A program made the translations under genes and the position numbers. Positions 1 to 13,072 of a stretch of DNA of 64,000 bases are shown here, in pieces. The stretch lies in NCBI GenBank assembly GCA_021234155.1, contig JAJEKV010000072.1:6243676-6307675 (forward strand), given 5' to 3'. The notes under the pieces are model-generated. The model had not been told where the DNA came from. It worked only from the letters and a program-made list of their open reading frames with translations, and ran no database searches. The stretch is from Isoetes taiwanensis (lineage: Eukaryota; Streptophyta; Lycopodiopsida; Isoetales; Isoetaceae). Each line of letters starts with the position of its first letter. Within the stretch, counting starts at the first letter, position 1.

Positions 1-819
1 CTTTCTGAAATTTTTGGAGGGATTCAGAGTAGAACCGACGGAATATACAGGGAAAAAGAACAAAGCGAAGGGAAAAATTCCGATGGGACACAGGTTCAGA
101 AGAGAAAAGGAAAAAACTCGATACTGGGATGAGAGGATTTGGTGAAGCAACATCACAGTAAACTCGAAACAAAGCTAAAAACAAGAGAAAAACTAAAGAT
201 GATCACCGGCCAGATTGAAGTCTTCACCCTGTCTGAATCTGAAGGCAAAAAGTCCCTCTAATTTTCGCAGGAACACAATCAAGTGAACGGATAAGGTGAG
301 ATCAGGTGATAAACTCAAACAACGAATTACTAAGCCTTTTCCCTACACCAAAAATCAGCCTTCATCTGAATCTCCATACTACAGGATGTAATTTTAATTC
401 AAGCAAATCGAAAAAAGCAACAACGAAAATAAGCCAGATCAATCTTACAGAACGGTGCTGGAAATCAAAACCGGACTGGAACCCCGCATCCGCCAGCAGC
501 CGGACAAGAAGCAAAAACACTTCTGATTTTTGAACCACCGGAGGAGAGCCACAGTGACTAAAACTGGGCGCTTTTGCACCAAGCGAAACTCTGCAAAATT
601 TTCATCCTTTGTAAGGTTCTAACATCTCCACGAAAACTAAAGATAAAACTATGCAAGGTAGGAAATCTGATGGATGAGTGAATCTAGAAGGACAGAGTAG
701 ACTAAAACTTGTGAGGAAACTGATAGGATAGAGAAGAAGGAAAAATCTAGCTCAAGAGAACGCCGATGATAGAACAATGAAGAGATGCTGAATAAATACG
801 TCCCCATCCAAGGAATGTC
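1..819. other. No recognisable gene
   Basis: This purine-rich stretch has only short frames on either strand and no domain I can recognise. It may be untranslated or flanking sequence of the retroelement-type ORF that follows. Confidence 0.5.
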
Positions 820-845
820 GGTTCTATTGCTGTCGCAATAGAACC
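820..845. repeat. Perfect 11-bp hairpin
   Basis: GGTTCTATTGC at 820-830 pairs perfectly with GCAATAGAACC at 835-845 around a 4-base loop. It directly abuts the CCHC-containing frame. The frame is also open through the hairpin, so it may lie inside translated sequence rather than being a regulatory site. Confidence 0.6.
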
Positions 846-2165
846 GTGGCATTATATTGCAAGTTATGTGATAAGTTCAAGCATGATGAGACTACTTGTT
901 GGAAAATCCATGGGAAACCAGAATGGGCAACCAACAAGTATCCACCAAAGCAGCAAGTGTTTGAATCAGTACCTCTTCCTAATAATGATGTTCGCATTCA
1001 AGATGCAAATTACATTGATAATCCTCAAGTTAAGGCTCTTATTGAGGAGCTTAAAAAGCAAAAGAAGGCAAAATCAGTAGTGAATTGTGGATTTGTTGAG
1101 GTAGACAGTGACCCATTTCAGCAAGAAGAAGAGATTGGAGAAGTAAATGTGGTTACGAGATCAGAAAAAGTGGTGCAAGAACCAAGAGTAGTGCCAATAG
1201 CAGAGAAGTCTAAGACTTCTTTTCCCAAGGCTTTGAAGGGACAAGCTTTGAAGGTATCAGCACCTAAGAAGGTGCAATTCAATGTGCTGCCCACAGAACA
1301 GTTTCAGTCTATAGAAGAAAATCAGCCCATAGTGATGCCGCCTATGGTGGATGAGACAATTCAAAATGAAGATGATGTAATCAGCCAAGTTTTGGCCACT
1401 AAGATCACACTTACTCTTGAGCAATTGATGCAATATTCTCCAAATTTGTTGCAAGAGTTAGGGGAAACAACAAAATCAGAAATTTCAGTCCAACAAATCA
1501 TCTCAAATGATACCAATAAGAGTAGAATGGAGCCACCAGCCCGGCAATCCAAGGATCCAGGGCCATTTCTTTGCGATGTGAGTATGAGCGGGTATTTAGC
1601 CAAAGGAGCAAACATAGATATGGGCAGCGTAGTGAATATAGATCATCCTCTGAAATCAAGCATGGATGGGACAAACAGAAATCAGGTAAATCTAATCACA
1701 TCTCACATGGTTGAAGAGTATGAGCATGTTCTTTTATGTGAAAATAATAAGTTTGAGCATTGTCATGAGAAAGAAAGTGATAGATGTTTGAGCAGCCCTG
1801 AGTTTGAGACTTTTCATACATGTGACACATTTTTGGATGATGATGAACCATTATTACGTGAGCTAGAGGTGGAAAGCATTGATATTTTAGCATTTCACCA
1901 CTCTGGTGATATGTTACATGCTCTTGAATTTAGTGGAAGTCATGACAACAGTCCTCTTTATGAGACTTTCAGATTTGAGACATGTATACCAGCTGAACAA
2001 GACTTTTACATGCCTCAAATGGAGAAATTTGCTCGCTTTGATGATTTGGCACTAAACTGTGAGCTAGAATTGCTAAAATTTTATGCTTTGAGCAGTCCGA
2101 AGAAGTATGAGAATCAAGGACAACTATTTCCTTGCATGTTGAGCATGGAAGTGTGGAAGAGGTGA
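846..2165 (+). mobile_element. Retrotransposon-derived Gag/protease-like ORF with CCHC knuckle
   Basis: A frame of about 439 codons opens near its start with CKLCDKFKHDETTC, a CX2CX4HX4C zinc knuckle, followed by WKIHGKPEW. That wording is characteristic of plant LTR-retrotransposon Gag proteins. Around residues 190-205 the stretch ITLTLEQLMQYSPNLLQEL resembles the segment preceding the aspartic protease in Ty3/gypsy-type polyproteins, and a protease-like patch follows near residue 255. The C-terminal half is acidic, rich in E, H and C, and I do not recognise it. No reverse transcriptase, integrase or paired LTRs are visible nearby, so this is an LTR-kin fossil or a retained fragment. The assignment rests on the knuckle and general wording. 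Confidence 0.5.
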
Positions 2166-2499
2166 GTAAATTTGAGCATGACTATATGATAAAAGATGGG
2201 AAATTGGATATGAACATCACTTTATCAAAGTATGCAGCAGCCAAAGATGCTCATAAAGGTTCGTTTGCACCATTTGAGACTAACAAGTTAGCTGGAATAT
2301 GTCATTTTAGCAAGTTCTATTACATCACATCAGATTTGCCACATTGGTATGCTACTGCAGTAATATTTGAGCAGGTCATTGGATTGTGGCTTGTTCTTTG
2401 GCCACACTTTTTGTTGTTGTTACATGTTATCTGCATTCTCCTATTTGGAAGATGTTTGCTTCATAGGGTTGGAGTTGGTTGATGACTCTAGAAGGAGAA
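2166..2499. other. Tail of the retroelement ORF region, no separate gene
   Basis: A continuing plus-strand frame reaches about 2482 and ends in a hydrophobic run (LWLVLWPHFLLLLHVICILL). It shows no domain. It is probably debris of the same retroelement, ending where the Helitron terminus begins. Confidence 0.35.
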
Positions 2500-2528
2500 C
2501 TAGTAATGGTGCCCAGCGTTGCTGGCAT
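2500..2528 (-). mobile_element. Helitron 3' terminus (minus strand)
   Basis: Read on the minus strand this is a GC-rich hairpin (GCCAGCAACGCTGGGC, one base short of a perfect stem), then ACCATTA, then CTAG followed by T. That is the canonical Helitron 3' end: a hairpin 6-12 nt before CTRR, inserted before a T. The element body therefore extends to the right of 2500. Three other ends in this window share the same hairpin (29150, 56591, 61730). The matching 5' end is uncertain; a candidate lies at 20134. Confidence 0.65.
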
Positions 2529-2529
2529 A

Positions 2530-5500
2530 AGTTAAGAACGTGTAAATAATGTTTAAGAGAATGTAAGATGCCATATAATGGATGGTTTTACCTCAGTATT
2601 CCTTCCTTGATCAATAAGCATCTTTAGCACTCATGTGAAGCATCATCTTGGGAATAGTTTTTAAAACATAGTCTATTTTAAAGCTCTTTTCTTTTGCTCC
2701 AGTGTTGAAAACCTGTAAATGTTGACGTTTACACTAATGCATAGACTCAAGCCTCTTGGCCTAAGTATTATGTTGGATTTTATGAAGGATTTGATAACCA
2801 TTGGCAACTTGCTTTATTAACTTTACGGACGATATTCTTTCTTGAATGCCATAATTATTCCAACATTGTAATTCTGAATTGCAAAGTTTCTTCAAATTTC
2901 CTTCCAGTTCTTTTATTTCTCATGACTTGACTATAGTACACATGACTTGCGACTTTGTACTATATTGGTGTGGCTATGTTTAATCTAATTGAGATGATAA
3001 AGAGTTAGTGAGTATTATAGTGCAACAAATCATAATACATCTAGGTGAGACAATGTATAATAGTTTGTCATCTTTAAGAGCAACAATTGGATTGCTTTTT
3101 ATATTCCAATATGAAGATAGCATTTGACACAAAAATAATTGGACAAACATTGGTAGAAATAACATGGAAGAGTTTCTTCGCATTTGAAATGAGATAAGAT
3201 TTGTTCTTCAAAATTATCATAGCAACATTATTGTAGCACCATTGCATCTAGACTTACTGCCAAATCCATTAAGTGAGCATTACACTTGCCACCCCTGCAT
3301 CTATAATTACTTGCCAAATCCGTTAGGGTGAGAACTGCACCGGAATCTTGCCTTTACACTTACACAATCTCGAATCTCAATCTACTTGCTGCGTTCAACA
3401 TTTATCCAATCTCGAATCTCAATACCCAAAAGGTTACAAATGACCTTTTGTTGTTGGTTCTATATAGTTACATGCAAAGCACGGTAAATGTCACAAATGT
3501 AGTCCATAAGAGGCATCATAAGAAACTATTTGTCATGATCCATGTCATGATCCATTTTGCATTCTTCTTTGTAAACACAAAGATGATAAGATGTAAACAC
3601 CGCTTACGTTAAATAATAAAACTTGTTTGGTGGAAACCGCCTTTGGCACAGTTCTTCCAAGCAAATCATCTTGTCATGCAAAACTTTTCAGTTTTATTAC
3701 ATAAAATTATGCAACGGAAGTTAGAACAAAATGCAAAGACTTGCTTTCTATTTTAAAAGACTGCCTATGTCTTTTCTTTATTTTTTCGCCTTTGGCACAT
3801 TCATGGTTGCCCTTTTCGCAGCGAGATTAGATGGCCCATGTAAAGGGCCTGACTTCATGAAGAAAACACTGATCTAATCTGCCTTTGTGTGGGGCCATTT
3901 TCCTATGTGTTCTCCCCTCAACATGCTCCTTCAATAGGTTTTTTCTATGATCACTCATTTTGAGGAAGGTAAGGCCACTTTCAGCACGCGGTGAAGAACA
4001 AACAAAACCACGTTGATAAAAAAGTGCCATGTTAATAAGGTGGCACGAAACAATAGGTTGGCATGTCATAATTAGTATGCCCTGGACAGCCCAAGCAAAG
4101 TATTTTATTTTATTTTTCCAACATGTAGCTTATTTATTCAATACATGGCAAATATCTTCAATATAACTTTTTCATTCAAGTAGCTTAGTTAGTATTTTCT
4201 TCAAATAAATTTGCATGTCTCCCCTACCACTAGGAACATTAAGATACAATAATGAAGACAAGAATGTAATTGTCTAGGTCATCCATCTCGTGATGTGATC
4301 AACCATCATTTCATGGCGTGGCGTTAGATGGATTTCTATCTATCTAATGAAGACTTATAGCATGTTTTCTCTTCAGCTCTAGAAACTTCCTTCGTCTTCG
4401 TCAAGTCTTCGTCAAGTCCCAGAGCATATCAATCTATCTTTGCTCTTGCCAGTGTAATTCATTTGGATGATTCAACTCAAAAATCCTGATCATCTTGCAG
4501 TTGGACTCTCATAAGGAAACGGCAGAATTGGGTTTGATCTGACTTCGACTTATGAACAATTTATGAGATCTAGATAACCTAAGATGCTGGTATATCTTAA
4601 AAAAGCTTCAAACAATCAACATCATTTTCGTCAAACGAAGCATTCATTTAGAAGTCAGAAGCAACTGACTTGTCTTAACCATGTAAAACTGACTGCTTAG
4701 CAGTAGGAAACTGTGAACTTTGTGACACATAAATTACTTTCGTTTTTACAAATGGAGTATAAGGTGCCGGCTTACCTGAAATTGCAGCTTGATCGGAAGC
4801 CAACCTATTCATAGCACAAAAATCCATTTCAACCCTTCTAGTTCTCGCTCCAAATCTGTGCACGGATCTGGCACACTTCTGTAGCTGCTGCATGGGGGAT
4901 GACTTCAAGGTCGGCCATGGCAATGGATTATTTCACGCTGGAGAAATTGCGGACCATGTCCCGAAAGATGCAGGGCCCCAACATCACTTGCCAAGTGAAA
5001 GAGAAGATTAGGGGAAAACCATAGCTCAATGCAGGGGAAAGACAGCCATATCCAAGAGCTCCAAATGAAAAAGCCAACCTCCAAAGAACCCAGACTGCCA
5101 TGGCCAAGAGCTCCACCACCAGTCCTGCTTAAACGACCTTCAAAAAATTTAGGGCAAGCGCTGATGGTCGGGAAAGAATATTATGGTTCCTTGAGCTATT
5201 TCATCCAGTTGATCAGACCTCCCTGCACCTTTGAGTGGATGTGCTTGTCAAAACAGAGGCATGGCAACCTCGGATGTTATTGAGTAGACAGCGATAAACT
5301 GCAATCGCTGTGAATGAAGAGACCACCACCACCACCAGACCTATTCCAGGTTCCATGAAAGAACGACCTCCTCTAGACGGACAGCCATGGCCCGATATCT
5401 CGGCTTTAATCTAGGCCTTTGGATGCGATGGAGAGGATTTAGGCCCTCCAGATTAGGGTTAGGGTTTTATGCACGACATACACTAAAACTTTATAATAAA

Positions 5501-5849
5501 GGATTGTTCTCTAAATCTAGGCATGCAAAGGATTTCAGGCCTTAGGACACAGCTATTCTAAGGGATTCAGATTTGGCAGAGCTCCAATTACAGAGAATTT
5601 GTGGAGAACTTTTGGGTTACAGCAGGTCGTTTTTCTGTAAAAACAGATGGTCACAGTTCCATAATACACAATCTATCCTACATCAAAAGATGTGTTTCGG
5701 CGATACGAATCCAAGGAGCTATGGTGCAGGTCAAACGGAGTTCTGGAACTCAAGATATCAGCTTTCAAAGTTTGCCACAGTTACAAAGACTCTGTTTCGT
5801 CACTGTCATTTTGGACCAGTTTGTTTGTATTAGTCAATTGGATTTGAGG
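2530..5849. other. AT-rich non-coding stretch
   Basis: No convincing gene was found. Small local duplications occur at 3240-3330 (two versions of a GCATCTA...TTGCCAAATCC unit) and 3365-3425 (CAATCTCGAATCTCAAT twice). Around 4675-5290 both strands carry frames of 60-85 codons that look weakly protein-like (minus 4675-4923, plus 5029-5283), but no domain or splice structure supports them. A TTAGGGTTAGGGTTTT patch near 5453 is too short to be telomeric. Confidence 0.45.
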
Positions 5850-6462
5850 AGGGTGTAAATGTGTCATTTGGGGACATGTCCCAAGGACCATATTGGTATG
5901 TTGTGTTGTGGGTTCTCCGCCTCGAAGTGGCACATTTTCCCACTGTGGTCGCCACTGTTGGGGTGGTTACCACACTTGTCACCACTCACCACACTCATCA
6001 TACACCACACTCATCATTATACGCGTGCAGGATATTTGCACGTATGCATTGAGGAGCCATTATGATCATTGTATTATCTGAGCAGAGAGAGAAGAACAAG
6101 GGACGGTGTATTGAGAGAGAGAGTGTTTTTGCTTGATCTAGCTATGGAGATGATGATTCTTTGTGTTGTGCATTGCCTTATTCTGATAGATTGATTTTTC
6201 ATCCTTCTTGCAAGGTTAGAGTCTAGGCTCTAACATGCATGTAATCTTATCTCTTGTTTAATTTCTTGCTGCACTCATTTCTAATTTATGCTTCATGCTA
6301 GAGTGGCTTAGCCTGATGCATGTATTTTACATTCCACTTCATTGATTTTATCGTTGTATACTGTTGATAGGTTGCTGAGACTTCTAGCATGCAATTTTAG
6401 AATTAAGTGTTGTTGGATTACATATTGTATTAGGTTGCTAAGGGGAGCAGCACTCTTAAGCG

Positions 6463-6549
6463 TGGTGAAAGAAGATTGATTCAATAATTCTTCTTGAAGT
6501 GGTTGAATTGTATTAACAAGTGTTTAAATTTCTCATCTGGTATCAGAGC
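6463..6549 (+). repeat. 3' edge of copia 5' LTR plus primer-binding site
   Basis: The LTR ends in TTTCTCA at 6535. TGGTATCAGAGC at 6538-6549 is the plant initiator tRNA-Met primer-binding site. The 73 bases at 6463-6535 recur without mismatch at 61863-61935. Confidence 0.85.
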
Positions 6550-9500
6550 TCAGGTGATTGATTGCAGAAAATGTCAAGTCGATTTAGTGCTGGCCTTTTG
6601 GCCACTGTTGAAGTTTATAACGGGGACCTGGCTTTCAGATTTGGAAAGATGCTGTAAAGCATGTGTTAGAGGTTGAAGACTTATGGGATCTTGTTGATCT
6701 TACTGTTGTTGTCACTGATGCAGGTGTTGCTAGCCCTGCTGCAAGTACAAGTGCTGCTGTTATTGTCTCCACTGCAGGGGGACAAGAAGGAGATGGAAAT
6801 GCTGCTAGTGTTGGAGATGTTACTTCTGCTGAAAGCAGTGGAGCAAAGAGTCGTTCTAGCCTGGCCAAAATTAAAGAGGCACAAGGGATCATTGCTTGTA
6901 ACGTTAGTCCTACAATTAGGCTAAAGTTAAGAAACAAGAGCCCTAGGAAAATGTGGATGTTTATGCTCAAGCATTATGAAGAGAAGACGTCTTCACAAAT
7001 AGATTTGTTGGACAAAGAATTAAGGAACCTTAAGCTGCATGAAGAGCATGATGTGTCAGAGTTTTTTAATAAGTTTGATAACATAATAGATGACCTAGGA
7101 GGAGCTGGAGTAGAATTGTCTGAAAGGTACCAGGTTCTAGCTATTGCAAGAGCTGTCATGGACAATGAACAATGAACAATTGGGCTTATTTATTAGAAAT
7201 GTTGCCAAAAACAGGGATGAGGCTGAAACTATCATTAGGACTGAGATTGAACAGGAAAAAGTGACTAAAGGTGTTGAAGAAGAAACTGAAATTTTGTATG
7301 CTGGTAGTAAAAGACAAGACAAACTCACTTGTTATTATTGTCATGAATCTGGCCACATCAAAACTAATTGTCCAAAGCTTAAGAAAAATGAGTTTTTCTT
7401 CTATACTTGTGGTGGTCAAGGGCATCTAGCTTCTAAGTGCCCCACTCCTAAGGAGTTTGGAAGAGGAAGACGTACCTTTAATAGAGGAAGAAATGTGCCA
7501 AGAGGCCGAGGAGGAGGAAGCAAATACTAACAAATTATCTCATGCTCTTGTAGTTGATAGTGGAGCTGAAAGACTTGAAAATTTAGAACAAGGAGAAGCT
7601 AGAAGTGTTCACGTAGGAAATGGAGCCTTACAAAGGATTGAAGGAAAAGGATTGCTACAGTTATGGGATATGCAAGGAAATTTAGTGGATATTAAAAATG
7701 TTTTGTGTGTGCCTGGAATCATCAATAACTTAATTTCTGTTAGCCAGTTGGTTGACTTAGGATACAGAATTGTATCTGATGATACTGGATGTAATATTTG
7801 GTTGAATAATGAAATCAAGTTTCATACCAAACGTGTTGGTAGATTGTTTCAGCTGGAACATGACAGTGATTGCAAAATATTGATGCTTTCTGATTTTGAA
7901 CTATGGCATAATCGATTAGCTCACACACACTCAAATAATCTGAAGTTGCTAGCAAAGAAAGGTCTTATAAAATATGAGAGTGGAGAAAAAGGACATATTT
8001 GTGAAGGATGCATGTTGGGTAAAATACATAGATTGCCCTTTCACAAATCAAATAAGAAAACTAAGGAGATTCTTGAGTTGGTTCACACTGATTTGTGTGG
8101 ACCATTAAACATCGGAGGCAGAACCAGCAAAAGGTATTTCATCACATTTATTGATGATTATACTAGGAAATGTAAATGTTATCTGCTACACAATAAAGCC
8201 CAAGCCTTAGCAGCATTCAAACAATATGTAGCAGAATGTGAAAGACAAACAGGGAAGAAATTAAAATGCATAAGGTCTGATAGAGGAGGAGAGTATCTTT
8301 CAGCCAAATTTAAAGGTTTTTGTGTTGCTAATGGCATTAGAAGGCAGCTAACCTGTAGGTACAGTCCCCAACAAAATGGGGTGGCAGAAAGAAGAAATAG
8401 AACTTTGATGAATGCAGTTAGATCAATGATTAAGAATAGTGGATTACCCAACTATTTGTGGGAGGAAGCTTTGCTAACTGCTAATACCATACAAAACAAA
8501 CTTCCCTCCTCAAGCTTGCAAGGAAATATTCCTGATCTAATGTGGTATGGAGAAAATTCAGAAATCAATTATGAAAAGTTTAAAGTTTATGGATGTTTGG
8601 CTTATGTGCATAAACCAGACGAGCTTAGAAAAAACTTGATGATAAAGCTGAAATTGGTTTCTTAGTAGGCTATGACAGTCACTCAAAGGGCTACAGGATT
8701 TTCACTCCAGAAAATAAAAATATAATCATTAGTAGGGATGTAATATTTTGTGAAGATGTTCTCTACAACAAAAGGCATCAAATCACAAAAGAAGTTACTA
8801 TTAACAAGCCGTTGGAAGTAACAACAGATCAGTTTGATGATGGAGAGGAGGAGGAGAAAAATGGAGAAAATAAAATAGTTGAAGATGTAACCCAAGCTTA
8901 TAGGGCTGAAACTGAACTTGTGCAGCCTGAAATGGCTGAAGCTAATAAAATATCAGAGAAAAAGTTTAGGAAAAGAAGAACTGAAGCACAAAGACTTCTA
9001 GATGAGATCCAATTTGACCAAGAAGCTTATGGGAGAACTGAGTTAGGTGGAGGTAAGAAGCTAGAACAAATGCAAGAAACATATGAGATTGAACAAATCA
9101 TGACAATATTAGAAGATGTTGAGATACCTAGAACAGTCGAGCAGGCTTTGGAAAGTATAAATGCAGAAGAGTGGAAAAATGCTATGAATGATGAGTTTTA
9201 AATTCCTTTGTGGACACTCATACCTATGATGTTGTGAAACAACCTGTTGGTCAGAATATAATTGGTAGCAAATGGATCTTTAAAATTAAGACTAATACAG
9301 ATGGCTCAAAAAAATATAAGGCTCGGCTGGTTGCACAGGGATTTACTCAAAAACAGGGCCAAGACTATGATGAAACTTATTCTCCAATAGTTAAACTTAC
9401 AAGCATAAGAGTTCTTTTAAGTTTGGCAAATGCTCTTGATTGTGAAATACATCATATGGACGTGAAGACTGCTTTTTTGAATGCTATATTGGAGGAAGAT

Positions 9501-10637
9501 GTATTCATGAAACAGGCACCTGGTTTTAAACAAGGTGAAAACTTGGTTTGGAAACTAAACAGGGCAGTATATGGTCTGAAGCAAGATCCAAGGGAATGGT
9601 ATCTTTGTATGGATACTTTTCTTAGGGAGCAGGGATTTGAAAAGCTACAAAATGATGGCAATCCTTGTATGTAGATGATTGCATCATGATGGCAAACTCC
9701 ATTAAAGTTCTAAATACTTGCAAGGATATTTTAAAACACAGGTTCAAAATGACAGATTTAGGTCCTTTACAAAAATTTCTGGGCATTGAAGTTGTGAGGG
9801 ACAGGAAAAACAAAATACTCAAGTTGAAGCAAAGAGATCATATAGAGAACATGCTCAAAAAGTTTAATATGGAGGATGCTGGTACTGTCAAAACTCCAAT
9901 AGTGCCAGGTCATTGTCTAACTAATAATATTGAAGCAGAAACAGCAGAGCTTAAGTACATGGAACAGGTACCATACCGTGCTTTAATAGGTTGTCTTTTA
10001 TACTTAAGCAACAATACCAGGCCTGACATATGTTATGCAGTCAATATCCTCAGTAGAAGATGTAGCAATCCCTGCAAAATACATTGGCTGGCAGCAAAAA
10101 AGGTTCTGAAATATTTGAAAGGAACACAAGATTATGGTATAACTTTTGATGATATGATAATCTACAAATGCATGCTTATTCAGATGCTGACTGGGCAGGA
10201 GATCAAACAGAAAGGAAGTCTACCACAGGCTATGTAATATTTCTTGCAGGTGGTGCCATCACATGGAGAACAAAAAAACAGTCAACAATTGCCCTATCTT
10301 CAGCTGAAGCTGAATATCCTGCCTCATGTCTTTTGTCTAGAGAAATAGCCTGGCTTAGGAGATTGTTGGAAGAGCTAAATGTTAAACAGGTAAATCCTAC
10401 TGTCATTTTCTCAGATAGCCAAAGTTGTTAAAAACCATGTTGAACATGAAAGAACAAAACACATAGAGTTGAGCATGCATTATATCAGAGATCAAGCTAC
10501 CAGAGGAAATATTCAAATGAGATATGTTGGTACTAAAAGCCAAATTGCAAATATTTTCACCAAAAGTCTTGCTGAGAATAATTTTACAAGGTTTCAAAAA
10601 CTTTTAAAGGTGCATTATTTATGCAATGAAGGAGGAG

Positions 10638-10990
10638 TGTTAGAGTTTGGAATCATTGCATAATTACTGCTCTCATGGAAACTACATCATCTGTATATGG
10701 TGAACACAACAATTTGATGTAAGTTTTCTTAAACCTAATGTGCTAATTTCTTGTTCATAGTTGAAAAATAAACTTCAAAGGTCGAAACCATTGAGTTAAT
10801 GGTCAAAGGGGTCAAAGACCCCTTTTATGCAATATGGCCTGTGGGATATTTGTAAGGGAGAAAAATACTGAACGGTGGAGCCTATCTAATCTGGAAATTA
10901 AGCCATGTCGGTAGATTTCCGAAGATATAATGCTGGCAAATCCAGTGCTTGTGATATAGAGCAGAGCACGAAACCGTTCATAGACGATTT
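10638..10990 (+). repeat. Start of copia 3' LTR (partial)
   Basis: GAAGGAGGAG is followed by TGTTAGAGTTTGG at 10638, the usual purine tract then TG start. The rest runs to about 10990, where a SINE-like repeat with a pentamer tail interrupts it. No clear match to the sequence before 6535 was seen, so the two remnants may represent different parts of the LTR. Confidence 0.5.
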
Positions 10991-11006
10991 TGGTTGCTGT
11001 GGTGAA

Positions 11007-11100
11007 AGAATAGAATAGAATAGAATAGTTTTTTTAACGTCCACGGAGACCAATAGGTCATGGGACCCATATAATGGGCTAGTAAAATCATTATTACTAG
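11007..11100 (-). mobile_element. SINE-like repeat 3' end with (TATTC)n tail
   Basis: On the minus strand this ends in GTCCCATGACC...CCGTGGACGTT then an A-run and a (TATTC)n tail. The last 35 bases match the 3' ends of the copies at 16541-16769 and 52925-53130, which have (TTATC)n tails. The upstream body differs, so this is another subfamily sharing only the 3' end. Confidence 0.5.
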
Positions 11101-11769
11101 GATTAAAAAACCCCTGCCTCGAAAGGTTTTCAAGGGAAAAACCTTTGCAATAATGATGATACTAGACAAGCGGAGATAATGACTACGTTTATCTAGAACC
11201 TCAAGTATGTATAATGCCAAGTCATGCACAGATGGTGCTCTGAGAAGTTGTGGAAGCATGGAATGGAATGCTAAGGTCAAAAAATGATTCCGGACTATCT
11301 CAAAAGTAGAGCAACTCAGAAGAGTATGGCTTTCACCTTCAATAACCTATAACTGGCAACAGGTACATAGTCTCGCTTTCACGACAATTCGCGCCGCCTC
11401 CCATCTACCGCCTCATATCCAGAAATTGGGACCCCGCGGCGAATTGATGCAATAGCTACAAGCTTGTTCCCCTCGACAATGAAGCAAGCAAATAAGCTTG
11501 GAGCCCCGTGCCAAGGTGCGATTTATGTGTGCATGATAATGACCGCCACTTGGGCCAAAAGTAATCAAGCTGCCCCATATCTTTTGAGAAAAAATCGACC
11601 ATTGAGATATTGTTGCCTGTGATCAGAAACCGGTAAGCATCGCAGGTTCGCTGTAATGTTCCCCAACGGGCAAAAACCATGTAGTAATATCGATATTATT
11701 TTACTAGTAATGGTGCACTGTTCAAGCATAAATTAGAATCAATGACAAAACCTATTCATTCTACCATTT
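11101..11769. other. Non-coding stretch
   Basis: No supported gene. The 5' body of the minus-strand SINE-like repeat may extend to about 11280. Minus-strand frames at 10978-11280 and 11456-11680 have no recognisable domain. Confidence 0.4.
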
Positions 11770-12990
11770 TTTCATTCTCTTTTTTTTTTTTTTTAATCCC
11801 TTGTCCCTCCCTTTACCTTTTCCACTTCCCTTTCCCTTCCCTTTTTTTTTTTTTTTTTTTTTTTTGATGGGCTTTTTCCTTTCTTTTTATCTTTCCCAAA
11901 CTCTTTTCTATTTTTCCCTTTGTTTTTCCCTTCCTTTTCCTTTTCCTATTCTTTTTCTCTTTCCCGCTTCCCATGAATTTTTTTTTCTCTTTTTGCTCAC
12001 CTTTTTATGTGCCTCCTTTTCTTCCTTTTCCCCCACCCTCTTCCTCTTGATCACCCCGCCTTTTTCCATCTCTTTTCCCATTCCTCTCCCATTTTCTTCG
12101 TGCCCTTTTTCAACTTTACATTCCCTTTTCTGCTTCCCTTGTCCTTTCAACTTTACATTCCTTTTTCATCCTTTCCCCACCCTTTCGCTTTTCCCCGTGC
12201 CCTTTTTCCCTTTCCTTTTCCCTTCCCGCCTGCTTTCATTTTCCTTTCCCTTTCCCCCTTTCATATGCCTCTTTCTATTCCCTTTTCTCAACTTTTTTTA
12301 TGTGCCTCTTTGCCTTCTTTCCCCATCCTCCTCCCCCTTTTTGCATTTCCAATTTCTCCTTTCCTGTTTTTCTTGTTACTTTTTCCTTTCCCATGCGCTT
12401 TTTCCCTTTCTTTTTCCTCTTTACTCACCCTTTTCTTTCTCCCTTTTGTCCCATGCCCTTTTCCCCTTCCTCCTTTTCTGTTCCATCTTTTTCCTCACCC
12501 TTTTTCTAGATGTCTTTTTGCTTCCCTTTTCCTCTTTCTTCACCCTTTCTCTCTTCCCGTTTTTTCCACGCCTTTTCCCTTTTAGCCTTTTCCTCGTGCC
12601 CTTTTTCCAGATTCTCTTTTGCCCCTTTCCTCCCTCTCTTTTTCTTTTTCCTTTCCATTTCATTTTTCCTATGCGCCTTGTTTGTCCCCTTCTTCCCACC
12701 TTTTCTTATTTTCCCTTAACTTTTTCTCCTTTTCCCACCATACTTTCTTACCCTTTTCCCAGTGCCCTTTTACCTCTCCTTTTCTGTCCTTTTTTCTATT
12801 TCCTTTTCCTTTCCTTTTCCCATCTTTCCTTTTTCATCCTTATAATTCCTTTTTCGTCCTTCCTAGTTTTTATTTTTTTTCCTTTACTTCTTTTCACTTT
12901 ATTTCTTTTTCACTTTTACCCTTTTTACCTTTTTCCTTTTTCCTTCTTTCCTTCTTTTTTTCCTTTTCCCTCCGCTCACACTATCTCCCC
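11770..12990. repeat. 1.2-kb polypyrimidine tract
   Basis: The plus strand is almost entirely C and T (runs such as TTTTCCCTTTCC) with rare G or A for about 1.2 kb. It generates artificial long frames rich in F, S, P and L on the plus strand and K, R, E and G on the minus strand; these should not be called genes. Long pyrimidine/purine tracts can form triplex (H-DNA). A similar tract lies at 19015-19975, and both border GGAAACCCTTCC motifs. Confidence 0.9.
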
Positions 12991-13024
12991 CCGATTGAGG
13001 TTATAAAAAGAAAAAAAGAAAAAA

Positions 13025-13072
13025 AAAGGAAACCCTTCCAAATTTCCATAAAATCCGGAAGGGTTTCCACAA
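13025..13072. repeat. GGAAACCCTTCC / GGAAGGGTTTCC inverted pair
   Basis: GGAAACCCTTCC and its reverse complement GGAAGGGTTTCC lie about 25 bases apart, immediately right of the first pyrimidine tract. The same motif is repeated many times at 18780-19160 beside the second tract. Confidence 0.7.

Larger units (their letters stand above)
5850..10990 (+). mobile_element. Ty1/copia LTR retrotransposon, broken fossil
   Basis: Parts appear in the Ty1/copia order. A 5' LTR remnant ends at 6535. The primer-binding site is at 6538-6549. Gag occupies about 6600-7530 and has two CCHC knuckles (CYYCHESGHIKTNC is the clearest). The protease/integrase region is about 7530-8660, with the HHCC-type WHNRLAH...CEGC zinc region, a DDE core (HTDLCGP, FIDDYTR, SDRGGEY) and SPQQNGVAERRNRT. 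Reverse transcriptase is about 9200-10150 (KARLVAQGF, MDVKTAFLN, YGLKQ, YVDD). RNase H is about 10165-10660 (SDADWAGD, KSTTGY, LSSAEAEY). A purine tract precedes a 3' LTR start at 10638. Integrase before reverse transcriptase identifies copia rather than gypsy. The copy is broken, with roughly half a dozen interruptions, and cannot be active. Outer limits are approximate because the two LTR remnants could not be matched to each other. Confidence 0.9.

Noticed and set aside
5450-5470. Telomere-like TTAGGGTTAGGGTTTT patch
   Set aside because: Only about two units; too short for an interstitial telomere and expected by chance in a plant genome.
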